Shown: positions 36,688 through 47,071, numbered from the stretch's first letter. The stretch: 47,240 nt of DNA from Lachnospiraceae bacterium (GCA_014239155.1 JAAZZQ010000025.1:1-47240), one strand, 5' to 3'. Numbers and translations are program-made. The notes: generated by a model not told the origin, from the letters alone.

Positions 36688-38709
36688 ATGGCAATTACAT
36701 TAAAGAATCGCAAACCGATTATTATTTTGTCAATTTTATTTGCAGTATGCATATTAATAGAAATTTTTGTGTGTAATGCAGATTATTTTCGTTTAAAAAA
36801 TGACAAAAAATATCAGCACAAAAGTTATACACTTGATCAATTGGAAATCACAAATGCAGATGTAAATACAAAGCGAGGGACAATCACTTACAAAAGGGAA
36901 TATGGTGACAGTGTGTTTCTGCATATAAAAGAGATAGATACCAATATTGGAAGCGTTTTTATGGACTTAAAGATTCCTGACAATGTACTTGAATATGTTG
37001 TCTGCTATACAGATGAAGCAAATGCCAACTTTTATAGAAGCTTTATTCGGGAGTATGTGACAGGTGTAGAAAGAAAAAAATGGTTTTCCTGTCATCTAAG
37101 TGGAAAGTCTAAACAGATGATTATAAGACTCGATCATCTGGAAGATGATTATACTTTTTCCCTAAAAGAAATACAAATAAATAGGCCTGTACCATTTCAA
37201 TTTCTTGTAACTAGATTTGTGATACTGTTTGTGATTGTAGCTGGTATTTATATAATAGGAGGAACAGAGTTTTTTCTTGCAAGAGAGAAAAATTGGAGAC
37301 ATAATCTAATATTGGCAGCAGGAACAGGCATATTTTTCTTGATTTCTATTCTTTTGTACAATAACTCTTTTGGCGATGTTAAACTAAATTTAATGTACAA
37401 TTGTGATTTTACAGATGCGTTGATAAATCGACAGCTCAATCTTGACATTGAAGTCAGCGATAGTTTAAAAGCGCTAGAAAATCCTTATGATACTAGCGTG
37501 CGACGGACCGAAGACGTAGATTACGCATGGGATACAGCATATTACAAAGAAAAGTATTACTGTTATTTTGGTGTGGTGCCTGCACTTTTGTTTTTTGTCC
37601 CATATAAATTGATTACTGGAACATATTTGCAGTGCAATATTGTCGTTATTATTACGTACTGCATCTATATGCTGTTTCTTGATATTACGCTGATTAAAAT
37701 AGTAAGACGTGTGATGGCAGATATACAGTTTGGCATAGAACTGATTGCACTTGTAATTTTAAATGCAACAATTAATATCTTTCATTTTGCGACGGAACCT
37801 TCATTTTATATGATGTTATATGCGGTTGGCTTAATGTTTGTCGCAATGGGTTTTTGTTGTCTTGTGTTTTGGTATACAGGAAAGCAAACGAACAAATTAC
37901 TTTTATTTTTTGGTGCGATTTGTCTGTCCTTAGCAGTAGGATGCAGACCACCATTATTATTGTATACCTTTTTGATCATTCCATTTGGCATTCAGATTAT
38001 TTTAAAGAAAAGAAAAAAGTGTATTGCAGATGTGATTGTGCTTTTCATTCCTTATATCATAATTGGCAGTGCGCTTGCAATCTATAATTATTTGCGGTTT
38101 GATAGTATATTGGAATTTGGCGTAAAATATCAACTTACAGCACAAGATCAAGTGCATGGTACAAGCTCTCTCTATGAAGTGCCAACACTACTTTGGCTTA
38201 GCTTTTTCCAGCCGCTTCATTTCACAGCCAGGTTTCCTTATATTATTTCGCCAGATAGTGCCAACAATTACGCAGGTCACTTTTTTATTGGTACTGGTCT
38301 GACATCACTTGCAGGGCAAACGCCTTTGTTGTGGGTATTATTCTTTCCATTTTTATGGAAACGTTGGCGGACAAATTTTAACATCGTTTCTTTTGGGATA
38401 TTGCTTTTTAGTGCAGGTGTTGGAATAATAATGCTGTTCATGATAATGTTAAATTCTGGTGTGGAATGGCGTTATACCTCCGAAGTAGCGCCTCTATTAT
38501 GTATTGTAGCAATTTTGCTTACTGCAAATATTATCAGAGAAATGAGTGGAGAGACAGCATCCTTTTTGATAAGGTGTCTGTTCTTAATAACAATATATTG
38601 TTTTGCAGCATCTTTTTTGCGGGCGATTGCAGGTCCATTTGGATATACACGAACATACCACCCTGAATTTTATTATGCGCTGGAGAGCGCCTGTAGTTTT
38701 TGGAAGTAG
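36688..38709 (+). CDS. Polytopic membrane protein, GT-C glycosyltransferase-like
   Basis: A 673-residue integral membrane protein. One N-terminal membrane segment (about 8-28) is followed by an extracytoplasmic domain of about 140 residues, then about 12 further membrane segments. The pattern, with an acidic first part and a YNYLRFDSILEFGVKYQLT loop late in the chain, recalls GT-C type glycosyltransferases of polyprenyl-linked sugars, but I see no decisive motif. The substrate is unknown. Its upstream region is MITE copy 3. Confidence 0.6.
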   Translation: MAITLKNRKPIIILSILFAVCILIEIFVCNADYFRLKNDKKYQHKSYTLDQLEITNADVNTKRGTITYKREYGDSVFLHIKEIDTNIGSVFMDLKIPDNVLEYVVCYTDEANANFYRSFIREYVTGVERKKWFSCHLSGKSKQMIIRLDHLEDDYTFSLKEIQINRPVPFQFLVTRFVILFVIVAGIYIIGGTEFFLAREKNWRHNLILAAGTGIFFLISILLYNNSFGDVKLNLMYNCDFTDALINRQLNLDIEVSDSLKALENPYDTSVRRTEDVDYAWDTAYYKEKYYCYFGVVPALLFFVPYKLITGTYLQCNIVVIITYCIYMLFLDITLIKIVRRVMADIQFGIELIALVILNATINIFHFATEPSFYMMLYAVGLMFVAMGFCCLVFWYTGKQTNKLLLFFGAICLSLAVGCRPPLLLYTFLIIPFGIQIILKKRKKCIADVIVLFIPYIIIGSALAIYNYLRFDSILEFGVKYQLTAQDQVHGTSSLYEVPTLLWLSFFQPLHFTARFPYIISPDSANNYAGHFFIGTGLTSLAGQTPLLWVLFFPFLWKRWRTNFNIVSFGILLFSAGVGIIMLFMIMLNSGVEWRYTSEVAPLLCIVAILLTANIIREMSGETASFLIRCLFLITIYCFAASFLRAIAGPFGYTRTYHPEFYYALESACSFWK

Positions 38710-38734
38710 ACAATGTATCCTTAGATAATTTAGC

Positions 38735-38845
38735 GTAACAGTTCACCTATGCACAATTAATTCTATAGGGCAGACGCCCATCATGAAATAAGTCGCCAGC
38801 AGAGATCTAATATCATTGGTAAAAATGTATATTTTGGCGACTTAT
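38735..38845 (+). repeat. Element with one MITE-like end and new hairpins
   Basis: Starts with the MITE terminus GTAACAGTTCA (38735-38745), then hairpins CCTAT/ATAGG, GGGC/GCCC and an 11-bp stem ATAAGTCGCCA (38788-38798) with TGGCGACTTAT (38835-38845). The matching right terminus is absent. It may be a truncated or highly diverged relative of the MITE family. Confidence 0.4.
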
Positions 38846-38904
38846 GAATGGCATGGCTTTGAAATTTTTTGAGAGCATATCGTAATAAAATGGAGGAAAA
38901 AATT

Positions 38905-41900
38905 GTGGGATTATATGAAACACAAGAAGAAAATTTACGCGCATCAATGTTTGACAGAATGCATCTAACACCAGAAAATGAAAAGATTGCGCACGCATAT
39001 CTTACTATGGAAAATGAGGAAAACGTCGCATTATTAAACGAGATTCAGTGGCAGGATTTGACCGATAGATTCCGAACAAATGGATATGCAGAATATCTAA
39101 AATGGCTGCGCAAAAACAAGCGAATAGAAGAGCTTTCGCGCTATGTGCGTTTTGTGGTTGAATTAGGAGGATCTACAGCTTGGAGCATTCTTGCAAATGA
39201 CAATTATGATGCAGTGTTGTCAGATATAGAAAGTATGCTTATCTATCTCACTGGAGAACATGCGGAAGAACAAAAAATGGCTATTCGCGCAGCCATGTGT
39301 GCTTGGCAGTTATACAAACGACAATATATGGAAGATACAAAAACGCTGTTATTGTTGGGAAAAGAAAATCCAGAATTGTTTTTACATGCGTTAAAGTATT
39401 GCCAAAAGGTAGCAAAGTACAGAGAATATGGCAGACATCATGCCAGAATGCTTTTGACAGCAATCTATTTATATTGGACAGAAGCCGAAACAGCACCACA
39501 GTTGACAAATCAATTGCTTGTAGATTTAATTGGAGATATTTCAATTATGGTGCCGCCTGCAAGAAAGTACTCTGCTACAGAAGTACAATGTATGCAAAAT
39601 TATGTTCAGACAGCCAAAAAGGATACTCCATTTCCACAGGACGTATTGTCAATCTGTCAAAAGCGAAAAGGTTGGATGCATGTGACATTTCATGCAAGTT
39701 GTGCTTTTCTGGCACTAAGGCATTCCGTGCAGTTTGAATTGCTGTTTCGATTGATGTTGGCGCATGGTTCTTCGTTTGCGTTTCAGATTGAGGCGCTTGA
39801 TACTGCGCGGGCAATTGTGGAAGATAGCGTATTTCATGAAAATATGGAATTGATTGAGGATATGCTTCCCATTCCAGATGAGGATTATATTATTTGGTGT
39901 TTATATGGAAATCCTACCGCAACAGGAAAGAGAGAAAAAATACTAATAAACTGCACCCATGCAGAGTGTGAGGCGGAAATTCAGCGCATGGCAATGAAAA
40001 ATCCAGATGCTATTCGGGCAGCAGTCCAAAAGGCAGATTCCGAGCAATATAAGAAGCTGACAATGTTGGTACAGACTGTCCAACCTGCGCTCTATAAGGA
40101 AATTCATGCGTCGTATCAAGAAGTATTTTGCGAAAAATTAGTTTCTGAATTATCACGTTGGTATGATGAAAAGGATAAAGAAATTACCAGACAATATTTT
40201 TTGGGAAAATGTAGTTTGGATACTTTTATTGCTAAGATAAAAGAACAAGAACAATTTTCCGGCTATTTGCAGCAAACACAGTACGAAAGAGTTAACAATT
40301 TAAAAACAATAGGAGAATATCAGTTCTATCGGCGTGTACTGATTGTAGCATTATTAAAAGGTTCCATAGGATTTTTTGCGCATTATCCAGCGTCAGAAAA
40401 ACGCCTTGCATATTCCACAGATTCTTTGTCGTATGACAAGGAACAGATTGCTGGTATATTTGAGATTTTTGAGAAAGAACAGATTCCTGTCTGTTTGCAG
40501 TTGATAGCATTGGGAACTGTCTATGAAAGCAGAAAAGATAAAAAGGAAAAGTTTTTGTTTTTAACACCATATGTAGAGGTAGCCATAGAGCAAATGCAGA
40601 AAAATAAAGAACAGTGGGAAGATGGGATTGCGCAAGTCCTTATACAGAATAAAGAAGGCGCAAACTGCATTTGTTGTAAAATTTTGGCACAGTGCGATTC
40701 TCTTGACAGATTCAAAGAACAATTGTTTGAGATGGCAAAAAATACAACAGAACAAATACAAAAACTGCTCGTGGATATTTTTGAGAACCATCAAGAGTGG
40801 GAAGCTGACATTTTGGCGCTGCTAAAATCTAAGAGTTTAAAAGAGCGCAGCATTGCAATTATGGTGTTGGAAGAGTGGGCAAATCCGGCGCATTTGGAAC
40901 TTGTAAAAGAAGCATTTACACAAGAAAAGAATCAAAAGTTGGCAGTCAGACTGCAAGATCTTATCGGTGATTTGGAGCGTGCACCCGCAGAGGAAAACTG
41001 CACAAAATCCTATTGCAGAGAGGAGGAAAAACTTGCAGCGAAAATTTATAGAGGCGCTAGAAGGCGAAAGGTGGAATGGGTGAAAACAATCCAGTTTCCA
41101 ACAGTTCATTTTCAAAATGTAACGTCAGAAAACAATATGTTAGACGCTAAAAAAGGTATCTTAAATGAGCGCTTGGTGGCATCGCCAGAATATATGCTTG
41201 CAATCCTTGCATCTTATGCAGATATGGAGATTTTGGGTATTTGTCAGGAAGCAAAAATACTAGCGTCATCTCTTGTCCCACAAGAATTTGCCGCATACAT
41301 ATACACGCTGTACAGCAGTTGGATTGCAGCAGGAGCGGAGGCAAAAACGCGCTGGGTGCTCTATGCCGCCGCAATCCACGGAGATGCAGAACTGCTTTCT
41401 TTGATGCAGAGGCAGTTGAAAGACTGGGCGGAGCACCAACGAGGCGCAATTGCCGCCGATGCAGTGCGTGCGATTGCGTTGAATGGAAGTGCACAGGCAC
41501 TTCTCCTTGTGGACCAAATCGCCCGTAAATTTCGCTCCAATCAGGTAAAAAATGCCGCCAAAGAAGCGCTAAACGACGCGGCAATTGCTCTTGGAATGAG
41601 CAGGGAGGAACTAGATGACAGGATTATACCAAATCTAGGATTTAATATGCAGGCAGAGCGCGTGCTGGACTATGGATCGCGCACATTTACTGTTCGTCTA
41701 ACCCCACAACTAATACTAGAAATTTATGATGACAACAAGAAACAACTTAAAAAACTGCCTTCTGCTGGAAAACAAGATGATGCCCAAAAAGCAGCATATG
41801 CGCAAGAAGCGTTTAAGCAGATGAAAAAGCAGTTAAAATTAGTGATTACAGCTCAAAAACTGCGTTTGGATCAAGTGCTCACGACAGCGCGTTTTTGGAA

Positions 41901-42543
41901 AACACAATCTTGGAAGGAATTATTTGTCAAGAATCCAGTGATGCATCAATTTGCTGCGGGTTTAATATGGGGGTTTTATGAAAACGGACAGTTAAAAGAC
42001 ACATTTCGCTATATGGAAGATGGCAGTTTTAATACAGTGGAGGAAGAAGAATATTCTTTTCCAGAGACAGGCTTAATTGGATTGGTGCATCCACTTGAAT
42101 TGTCAGAAGAATGCCTTCAAGCATGGAAAGAACAGCTCTTAGACTATGAGATTAAACAGCCTGTTGAACAGTTAAACCGCCCTGTGTATTCTGTTACAGA
42201 GGAGGAAAAAGGGATAGAGAAAATTACACGTTTTTATGGAAAAACAATAAATAGTGCTACTTTTGTAGGAAAACTTTTAAGCGTTGGCTGGGTTCGCGGA
42301 GAAATTTTAGATGGCGGATATTTTGACAACTGTTATCGCAGTGATCGTGAATTTGGGGCAGAAATAACCTTTTCTGGCTGCTCTGTTGGATATAGGAATG
42401 AGGAAGTGACCATTGACGATTTAGTCTTTACAAAAGTGGTTCATGATGCTTCTTACAAAGAAGAGACCTGCACTCCGGACAAGGTAAATGAACGTTATTT
42501 TAGTGAGGTTATTCTTCAGATTACAAGAATTATAGGGGAATAA
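38905..42543 (+). CDS. Giant DUF4132-domain protein (copy 1 of a tandem pair)
   Basis: A 1212-residue cytoplasmic protein. The N-terminal 800 residues are helical and repetitive (HEAT-like), for example KSKSLKERSIAIMVLEEWAN. The C-terminal 400 form the DUF4132 (MolR/YehI-like) region: AQKLRLDQVLTTARFWK, PVMHQFAAGLIWGFYENG, FRYMEDGSFNTVEEEEY, IGLVHPLELSEE and LLDYEIKQPVEQLNRPVY. No molecular activity is established for the family as far as I know. I chose GTG 38905 (GGAGG eight bases upstream), which gives an N-terminus in line with the paralogue; TTG 38869 and ATG 38890 are alternatives. The second copy follows after 17 bases. Confidence 0.85.
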   Translation: MGLYETQEENLRASMFDRMHLTPENEKIAHAYLTMENEENVALLNEIQWQDLTDRFRTNGYAEYLKWLRKNKRIEELSRYVRFVVELGGSTAWSILANDNYDAVLSDIESMLIYLTGEHAEEQKMAIRAAMCAWQLYKRQYMEDTKTLLLLGKENPELFLHALKYCQKVAKYREYGRHHARMLLTAIYLYWTEAETAPQLTNQLLVDLIGDISIMVPPARKYSATEVQCMQNYVQTAKKDTPFPQDVLSICQKRKGWMHVTFHASCAFLALRHSVQFELLFRLMLAHGSSFAFQIEALDTARAIVEDSVFHENMELIEDMLPIPDEDYIIWCLYGNPTATGKREKILINCTHAECEAEIQRMAMKNPDAIRAAVQKADSEQYKKLTMLVQTVQPALYKEIHASYQEVFCEKLVSELSRWYDEKDKEITRQYFLGKCSLDTFIAKIKEQEQFSGYLQQTQYERVNNLKTIGEYQFYRRVLIVALLKGSIGFFAHYPASEKRLAYSTDSLSYDKEQIAGIFEIFEKEQIPVCLQLIALGTVYESRKDKKEKFLFLTPYVEVAIEQMQKNKEQWEDGIAQVLIQNKEGANCICCKILAQCDSLDRFKEQLFEMAKNTTEQIQKLLVDIFENHQEWEADILALLKSKSLKERSIAIMVLEEWANPAHLELVKEAFTQEKNQKLAVRLQDLIGDLERAPAEENCTKSYCREEEKLAAKIYRGARRRKVEWVKTIQFPTVHFQNVTSENNMLDAKKGILNERLVASPEYMLAILASYADMEILGICQEAKILASSLVPQEFAAYIYTLYSSWIAAGAEAKTRWVLYAAAIHGDAELLSLMQRQLKDWAEHQRGAIAADAVRAIALNGSAQALLLVDQIARKFRSNQVKNAAKEALNDAAIALGMSREELDDRIIPNLGFNMQAERVLDYGSRTFTVRLTPQLILEIYDDNKKQLKKLPSAGKQDDAQKAAYAQEAFKQMKKQLKLVITAQKLRLDQVLTTARFWKTQSWKELFVKNPVMHQFAAGLIWGFYENGQLKDTFRYMEDGSFNTVEEEEYSFPETGLIGLVHPLELSEECLQAWKEQLLDYEIKQPVEQLNRPVYSVTEEEKGIEKITRFYGKTINSATFVGKLLSVGWVRGEILDGGYFDNCYRSDREFGAEITFSGCSVGYRNEEVTIDDLVFTKVVHDASYKEETCTPDKVNERYFSEVILQITRIIGE

Positions 42544-42560
42544 AAAGGAGGAAGAGTCCA

Positions 42561-45500
42561 ATGAATTTATCACAAGATAAGGATATGCAGAACACTCAGA
42601 AAGCGCTAGGTATGTTGCAATTGACGGAAAAAAATCAAACAATTGCAGAGCAGTATATGAATATGTCTGTGCCGGAGGACATCAATTTATTAAAAGAAGT
42701 GGAACATCAAAGCTTTGCAAATTTTTCTCGTGGTACTGCATATGAGCTATATGATTTTTTGCAACGATATAAAAAGACTAGAACAGAATTAGCAGGTCGT
42801 TTTATCCGCCTTACAGCCGAGATTGGCGGCGAGACTTCCTCCCGTTTTCTTTTGTATAGCGCAAACTTTGAAAACATTCATTATCTGGGAAAATTTTTGT
42901 CTCCAATACAAAGGGCAGTGATTCATGCAGATACAGTTGTGTCGAAGTCTTGGAATTTTAATGAAAATTATATAGAACCACTTGTCAGAATAGGAATCAA
43001 AAATCCAGATGTATTTCCGCAGATGATGGAATTGTGCTATGAGGAAGAAAAAGTAAATACAAAGATGTTTTTGGCAGCATTGTATTTGTATTGTGTGAAG
43101 CCTTTAGAGAATGCAAAAGGCACGCTCTGTGTCACAATAGATGAAGATAGCAGAACGTTTGGAGACCCAGAATACACAGAAAAAACGGTGGCATATCTGG
43201 AACATTGTCTGAAAGTGAATATTGGTAAGCTCATGGCACAAGACAGTGGGTTAGATAAGACAAACTTAGAACTTCTTCAACACTTTGTACAAGATGCAGT
43301 TTTAGACGAACCGATTCCTCAAGAAATTCAGTCTATTCTAGCTGGAAAATGCAGAAATGATTACCAGATGGCATTTTTGCCGTTTCTTGCATTTCTAGCA
43401 ATCGAACATTCTGACCGGTTTGTATCTGTAATTCGTCTTGCAGATGCATTGGATTATACCACAGCCAAGAATCATCCGTTGGATTATTGCCTTGCAGTTG
43501 GACAGGATTGGTTTGACAAGCATATTGATATCTTAAGAAATTATTTGATGATTTCAGATAATAGGTATATTTGCTGGGCAGTTTCCAAAAAACAGACAAA
43601 AATTTTAGAGCATATGGCAAAAGAAGCCACAAAAGCAATCTGTGAGGTGATGACAGATCTTGCAGTAGAGGAAAAGGGATATTTAATGACTTGTATAAAA
43701 ACAGGAAATCCAAAACTTTATGAATGGAGGAAAGAACAATTTTCAGAGGATTATCGAAGAGCGGCTGCAAAGCAGGCAGTGAGCAATTTGGAGACTGCAC
43801 AGAATGAGGCGGAGCGGTATTTGTTAGGAGAATTGGAAATTTCAGACATTCTTCCCTATGTGCCAGAATGGCGGTTGTGTAACGAGTGGTATTGGTATAA
43901 TAAAAGGAATGATATTCATAACTATAGTTTATATGGAGAATCACAAGTTTATAGAAGAACTTTAGTTTTAAATTTTTTGAGTTTAGATAAAAGTTATATT
44001 TCAAATTGTTGGATTGATTTGGAATTGGACCAGACGGAATACACAGGGAAATATAAGGATATTGACCCACGTCAGGCAAACAGTATTTTAAAATTAATGG
44101 AAGAAGAAAAGGTACCACCGCAATATCAAATTCAATTTTTGGGCAATGTATATGATGGAAACCATTTTGAACCGCATTATCAAGAGAATGCATATCAGGA
44201 GTGCTTAAAAGTGATTTTATCTTATCATAGTGATTGGCATAATGAGTGGAAAACTGCCATCGAAAATCATTTTTTGCCGGCACGTATCTTTACGATTCGC
44301 ATAATGGGATTACAATGGGAACAATATAAAGAGGAATTGCTTGCCTGTGCCACAGAAAACAGCAAGGAAGGAAGAGCACTTTTACAGACAATTTTTATCT
44401 CCCATCCAGAATGTGAGGAGGATATTCTTGTAATGTTGAAATCTCCACGCGGACCCGCGCGAGAGATGGCAGTGGAAGTTTTGTGCCACTGGGGAATAGA
44501 AAAATATCGTGAGTCGCTTATTGCGGCACTTGAGACAGAAAAGACAAAAAAGATACGCACATTGATACAGGACAAGCTTGGATTAGAAAAAGTGCAAAGC
44601 AATGGAAAAGATACCATAGAATTAAACTTGGATAATCTTATACACGAAATTCTAATTGGTACATGGAAACGAAAATTGTCTTGGTTGTCACTCGATATGC
44701 CGAAAGTACATAAAAAAGATGGAAATTTAGCGACAGAAGAGCATCTTGCAGCAATATTAATTAGTTATATTGATATGAAAACACTTGGAATGAACAAAGA
44801 TGCACAGAGGCTGGCAGCAGAACTCAACCCAGCAGAATTGGCATTATACATTAAGGAAATCTATCACTTTTGGATGAATGACGGTGCATTGGCAAAACGC
44901 AAATGGGTGTTGTATGCCGCTTCCATTCATGGTGGTGAGACCATTGTGTCAGAAATTGATACACAACTTCAGATTTGGCCAAAAGAGGGGCGCGGCGCAA
45001 TAGCCGCGGAGGCAGTAAAAGCATTATCACTCAATCCAACCCCTACCGCGTTGGTTCTTGTAGACCAGATTGCCAGAAAATTTAAAAACCGCCAAGTAAA
45101 AAACGCCGCAGCGCAAGCGCTCGATTATGCCGCAGAACAACTTGGGATAACAAGAGAAGAACTCGAGGATCGGATTGTTCCAACTTTAGGGTTTGACAGA
45201 CAGATGAAACGTGTGTTTGATTATGGAAAACGACAATTTAAGGTAGTTCTAACACCAATATTTTCTTTAGAAGTGTATGATGAAAAAGAAAAGCAATTAA
45301 AAAATATACCCGCTCCGAATAAAACAGATGACCCAGAACTGGCAAAGGCTGCAAATGACGCGTGGAAACAATTAAAAAAGCAGTTAAAAGCGGTGGTTGC
45401 AGCACAGAAACTACGTTTGGAGCAGGCACTTAGCACAGAGCGGCAATGGAAGACAGAGAATTGGAAGGCATTGTTTGTGGAAAATCCAATTATGTGCCAA

Positions 45501-46148
45501 TTTGCTACTGGATTAATATGGGGTGTGTATCAGGGAAAAGGTTTGGACAAGACAGTAATAAAGACGTTTCGTTATATGGAAGATGGCACATTCAACACTG
45601 TAGACGAGGAGGAATACCAACTTCCTGAGAATGCTGATATTGGCTTGGTTCATCCGCTCGAACTCTCGGAGGAAGAACTTGCAGCATGGAAAGAACAACT
45701 ATCTGATTATGAGATTGTTCAACCCATTGAACAGTTAGAACGCCCTATTTTTCGTGTGACAGACGAGGAAAAAGAGCAGTTAGAGCTCATTCGATTTGGC
45801 GGGGTAGTTGTTAACTCGTTATTTCTTTTTGGAAAACTTCAAGATATGGGGTGGTATAAAGGAGCAGTCGGCGATGGTGGGAGCTTTGATACCTATTACC
45901 ACAATGACCAAAATAACAGTGTAATGTTAGAATTTTCAGGAGATGGCATTGCCAGTTTAAATATAGATGTCATTGTATATGGTGTACATTTTAGCAAAAA
46001 ACAAAAACAGAATCAATTTGTTTCATGTAGACTTGGGGAAGTAAACCCACGATATTTTAGTGAGATTGTGTTGCAACTTACAAAAGCAACTGCTTCCTCA
46101 ACAAAGAGAGAGGCTTATCCAGCGTGCAAAAAACAACGATGGCTCTAA
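42561..46148 (+). CDS. Giant DUF4132-domain protein (copy 2 of a tandem pair)
   Basis: A 1195-residue paralogue of the preceding protein, similar along its whole length and most alike in the last 400 residues: DQIARKFKNRQVKNAAAQAL, TREELEDRIVPTLGFD, RQFKVVLTPIFSLEVYD, AQKLRLEQALSTERQWK, PIMCQFATGLIWGVYQG, FRYMEDGTFNTVDEEEY and LSDYEIVQPIEQLERP. It starts after AAGGAGGAAG and is clearly co-transcribed. The pair arose by tandem duplication and has diverged strongly in the N-terminal halves, which suggests distinct partners. In E. coli the family member YehI lies near MoxR-ATPase, VWA and SWIM genes, but none of these is seen beside this pair. Confidence 0.85.
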   Translation: MNLSQDKDMQNTQKALGMLQLTEKNQTIAEQYMNMSVPEDINLLKEVEHQSFANFSRGTAYELYDFLQRYKKTRTELAGRFIRLTAEIGGETSSRFLLYSANFENIHYLGKFLSPIQRAVIHADTVVSKSWNFNENYIEPLVRIGIKNPDVFPQMMELCYEEEKVNTKMFLAALYLYCVKPLENAKGTLCVTIDEDSRTFGDPEYTEKTVAYLEHCLKVNIGKLMAQDSGLDKTNLELLQHFVQDAVLDEPIPQEIQSILAGKCRNDYQMAFLPFLAFLAIEHSDRFVSVIRLADALDYTTAKNHPLDYCLAVGQDWFDKHIDILRNYLMISDNRYICWAVSKKQTKILEHMAKEATKAICEVMTDLAVEEKGYLMTCIKTGNPKLYEWRKEQFSEDYRRAAAKQAVSNLETAQNEAERYLLGELEISDILPYVPEWRLCNEWYWYNKRNDIHNYSLYGESQVYRRTLVLNFLSLDKSYISNCWIDLELDQTEYTGKYKDIDPRQANSILKLMEEEKVPPQYQIQFLGNVYDGNHFEPHYQENAYQECLKVILSYHSDWHNEWKTAIENHFLPARIFTIRIMGLQWEQYKEELLACATENSKEGRALLQTIFISHPECEEDILVMLKSPRGPAREMAVEVLCHWGIEKYRESLIAALETEKTKKIRTLIQDKLGLEKVQSNGKDTIELNLDNLIHEILIGTWKRKLSWLSLDMPKVHKKDGNLATEEHLAAILISYIDMKTLGMNKDAQRLAAELNPAELALYIKEIYHFWMNDGALAKRKWVLYAASIHGGETIVSEIDTQLQIWPKEGRGAIAAEAVKALSLNPTPTALVLVDQIARKFKNRQVKNAAAQALDYAAEQLGITREELEDRIVPTLGFDRQMKRVFDYGKRQFKVVLTPIFSLEVYDEKEKQLKNIPAPNKTDDPELAKAANDAWKQLKKQLKAVVAAQKLRLEQALSTERQWKTENWKALFVENPIMCQFATGLIWGVYQGKGLDKTVIKTFRYMEDGTFNTVDEEEYQLPENADIGLVHPLELSEEELAAWKEQLSDYEIVQPIEQLERPIFRVTDEEKEQLELIRFGGVVVNSLFLFGKLQDMGWYKGAVGDGGSFDTYYHNDQNNSVMLEFSGDGIASLNIDVIVYGVHFSKKQKQNQFVSCRLGEVNPRYFSEIVLQLTKATASSTKREAYPACKKQRWL

Positions 46149-46475
46149 GAAGTTATACAAAAATTACTGGCACATCTTAACTTGTCTATTGTTTCAATTG
46201 TAAATTATATATGCAGTTATTAAAAAGCCTCGTCGTAAAACATTGCTTTGTATATCTTTGGTGCTTACGTCTATATTTTTTGACATACATTCTTTAAAAA
46301 ATATTTCGCATAATTTTGATTGCTATGTTTTCGCAGCATAAGAGCCGATTGTAGTGGCAATTCAGGATGGTATTTAAAGTTTTGATTTGCGGAAATCGCC
46401 CTTACTTCTCAATCATATTTTCATGGAATGTGCGCAAATTGCACATTCCTGATCTGTGAAAAATAACGTATTTTT
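46149..46475. other. Spacer after the DUF4132 pair
   Basis: No gene is visible. A perfect inverted repeat GGAATGTGC (46425-46433) with GCACATTCC (46441-46449) and a 7-base loop lies here without a T-run. It could be an operator or part of a lost element. Confidence 0.4.
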
Positions 46476-46483
46476 CTTTAATT

Positions 46484-46620
46484 GTAACAGTTCAGCCCTT
46501 GACTTCCTGTTACAGACATCAAGCCATGCAAAACCATTTCGTGGTGGTTTGATATATCTCTGCCACTACACAGTTTTACGGACTTTGCAATAAATGCAAA
46601 GTCCTAGATTGAACTGTAAC
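46484..46620 (-). mobile_element. MITE copy 4 (137 bp, opposite orientation)
   Basis: Ends GTAACAGTTCA and TTGAACTGTAAC, with a perfect 8-bp target duplication CTTTAATT (46476-46483 and 46621-46628). In reverse complement it matches copy 2 with only nine differences, so both moved recently. Both hairpins are intact. Confidence 0.92.
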
Positions 46621-46649
46621 CTTTAATTCTAAAAAAATAAAAAAGGGGG

Positions 46650-46678
46650 TTGACAACACACAGGAGCTTATGTATAAT
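46650..46678 (+). promoter_or_regulatory. Consensus promoter of tRNA-Ser
   Basis: TTGACA (46650-46655) and TATAAT (46673-46678), spacing 17, a perfect sigma-A promoter 66 bases before the tRNA. Confidence 0.88.
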
Positions 46679-46743
46679 AAATCATGCGTCAGGTGAGCAG
46701 ACGTACAGTTTTAATATTGGTAGAGGATTTAATTCAGTACCGG

Positions 46744-46831
46744 GGAGAAGTACTCAAGAGGCTGAAGAGGCGCCCCTGCTAAGGGTGTAGGTCGGGTGAC
46801 CGGCGCGAGGGTTCAAATCCCTTCTTCTCCG
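46744..46831 (+). tRNA. tRNA-Ser (anticodon GCT)
   Basis: An 88-base class II tRNA: acceptor GGAGAAG/CTTCTCC with G as discriminator, anticodon stem CGCCC/GGGTG with loop CTGCTAA (anticodon GCT), a long variable arm around GTCGGGTGACCGGC, and T-loop GGTTCAAATCC. The CCA end is not encoded. Confidence 0.96.
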
Positions 46832-46958
46832 TTCATTTATTTTATATCTTATAAATGAGTGAAGTTATGACAGAATTGTCAAGGGAAAAGTATCTTAGTA
46901 ATTTCAAGATTCTTTTTTTTCGCCCTAACAAAGAATATGAAATAAATATAAAAAAGTG

Positions 46959-46987
46959 TTGACACAAAATAAAAAGTGTGCTAACAT
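46959..46987 (+). promoter_or_regulatory. Probable rRNA operon promoter P1
   Basis: TTGACA (46959-46964) and TAACAT (46982-46987), spacing 17. It is the first of two tandem strong promoters at the right edge. Confidence 0.65.
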
Positions 46988-47042
46988 AAAATCCCACTGA
47001 AGAAAATGGTGGACAAGTAATAAAAAAAATTTAAAAAAGTTG

Positions 47043-47071
47043 TTGACAAAAACTTTAGACAGTGATAAACT
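47043..47071 (+). promoter_or_regulatory. Probable rRNA operon promoter P2
   Basis: TTGACA (47043-47048) and TAAACT (47066-47071), spacing 17. Tandem promoters followed by a long non-coding leader are typical of rRNA operons. Confidence 0.65.

Noticed and set aside
46149-46475. Decayed gene after the DUF4132 pair
   Set aside because: Short minus-strand stretches are open but show no recognisable family and no consistent frame.
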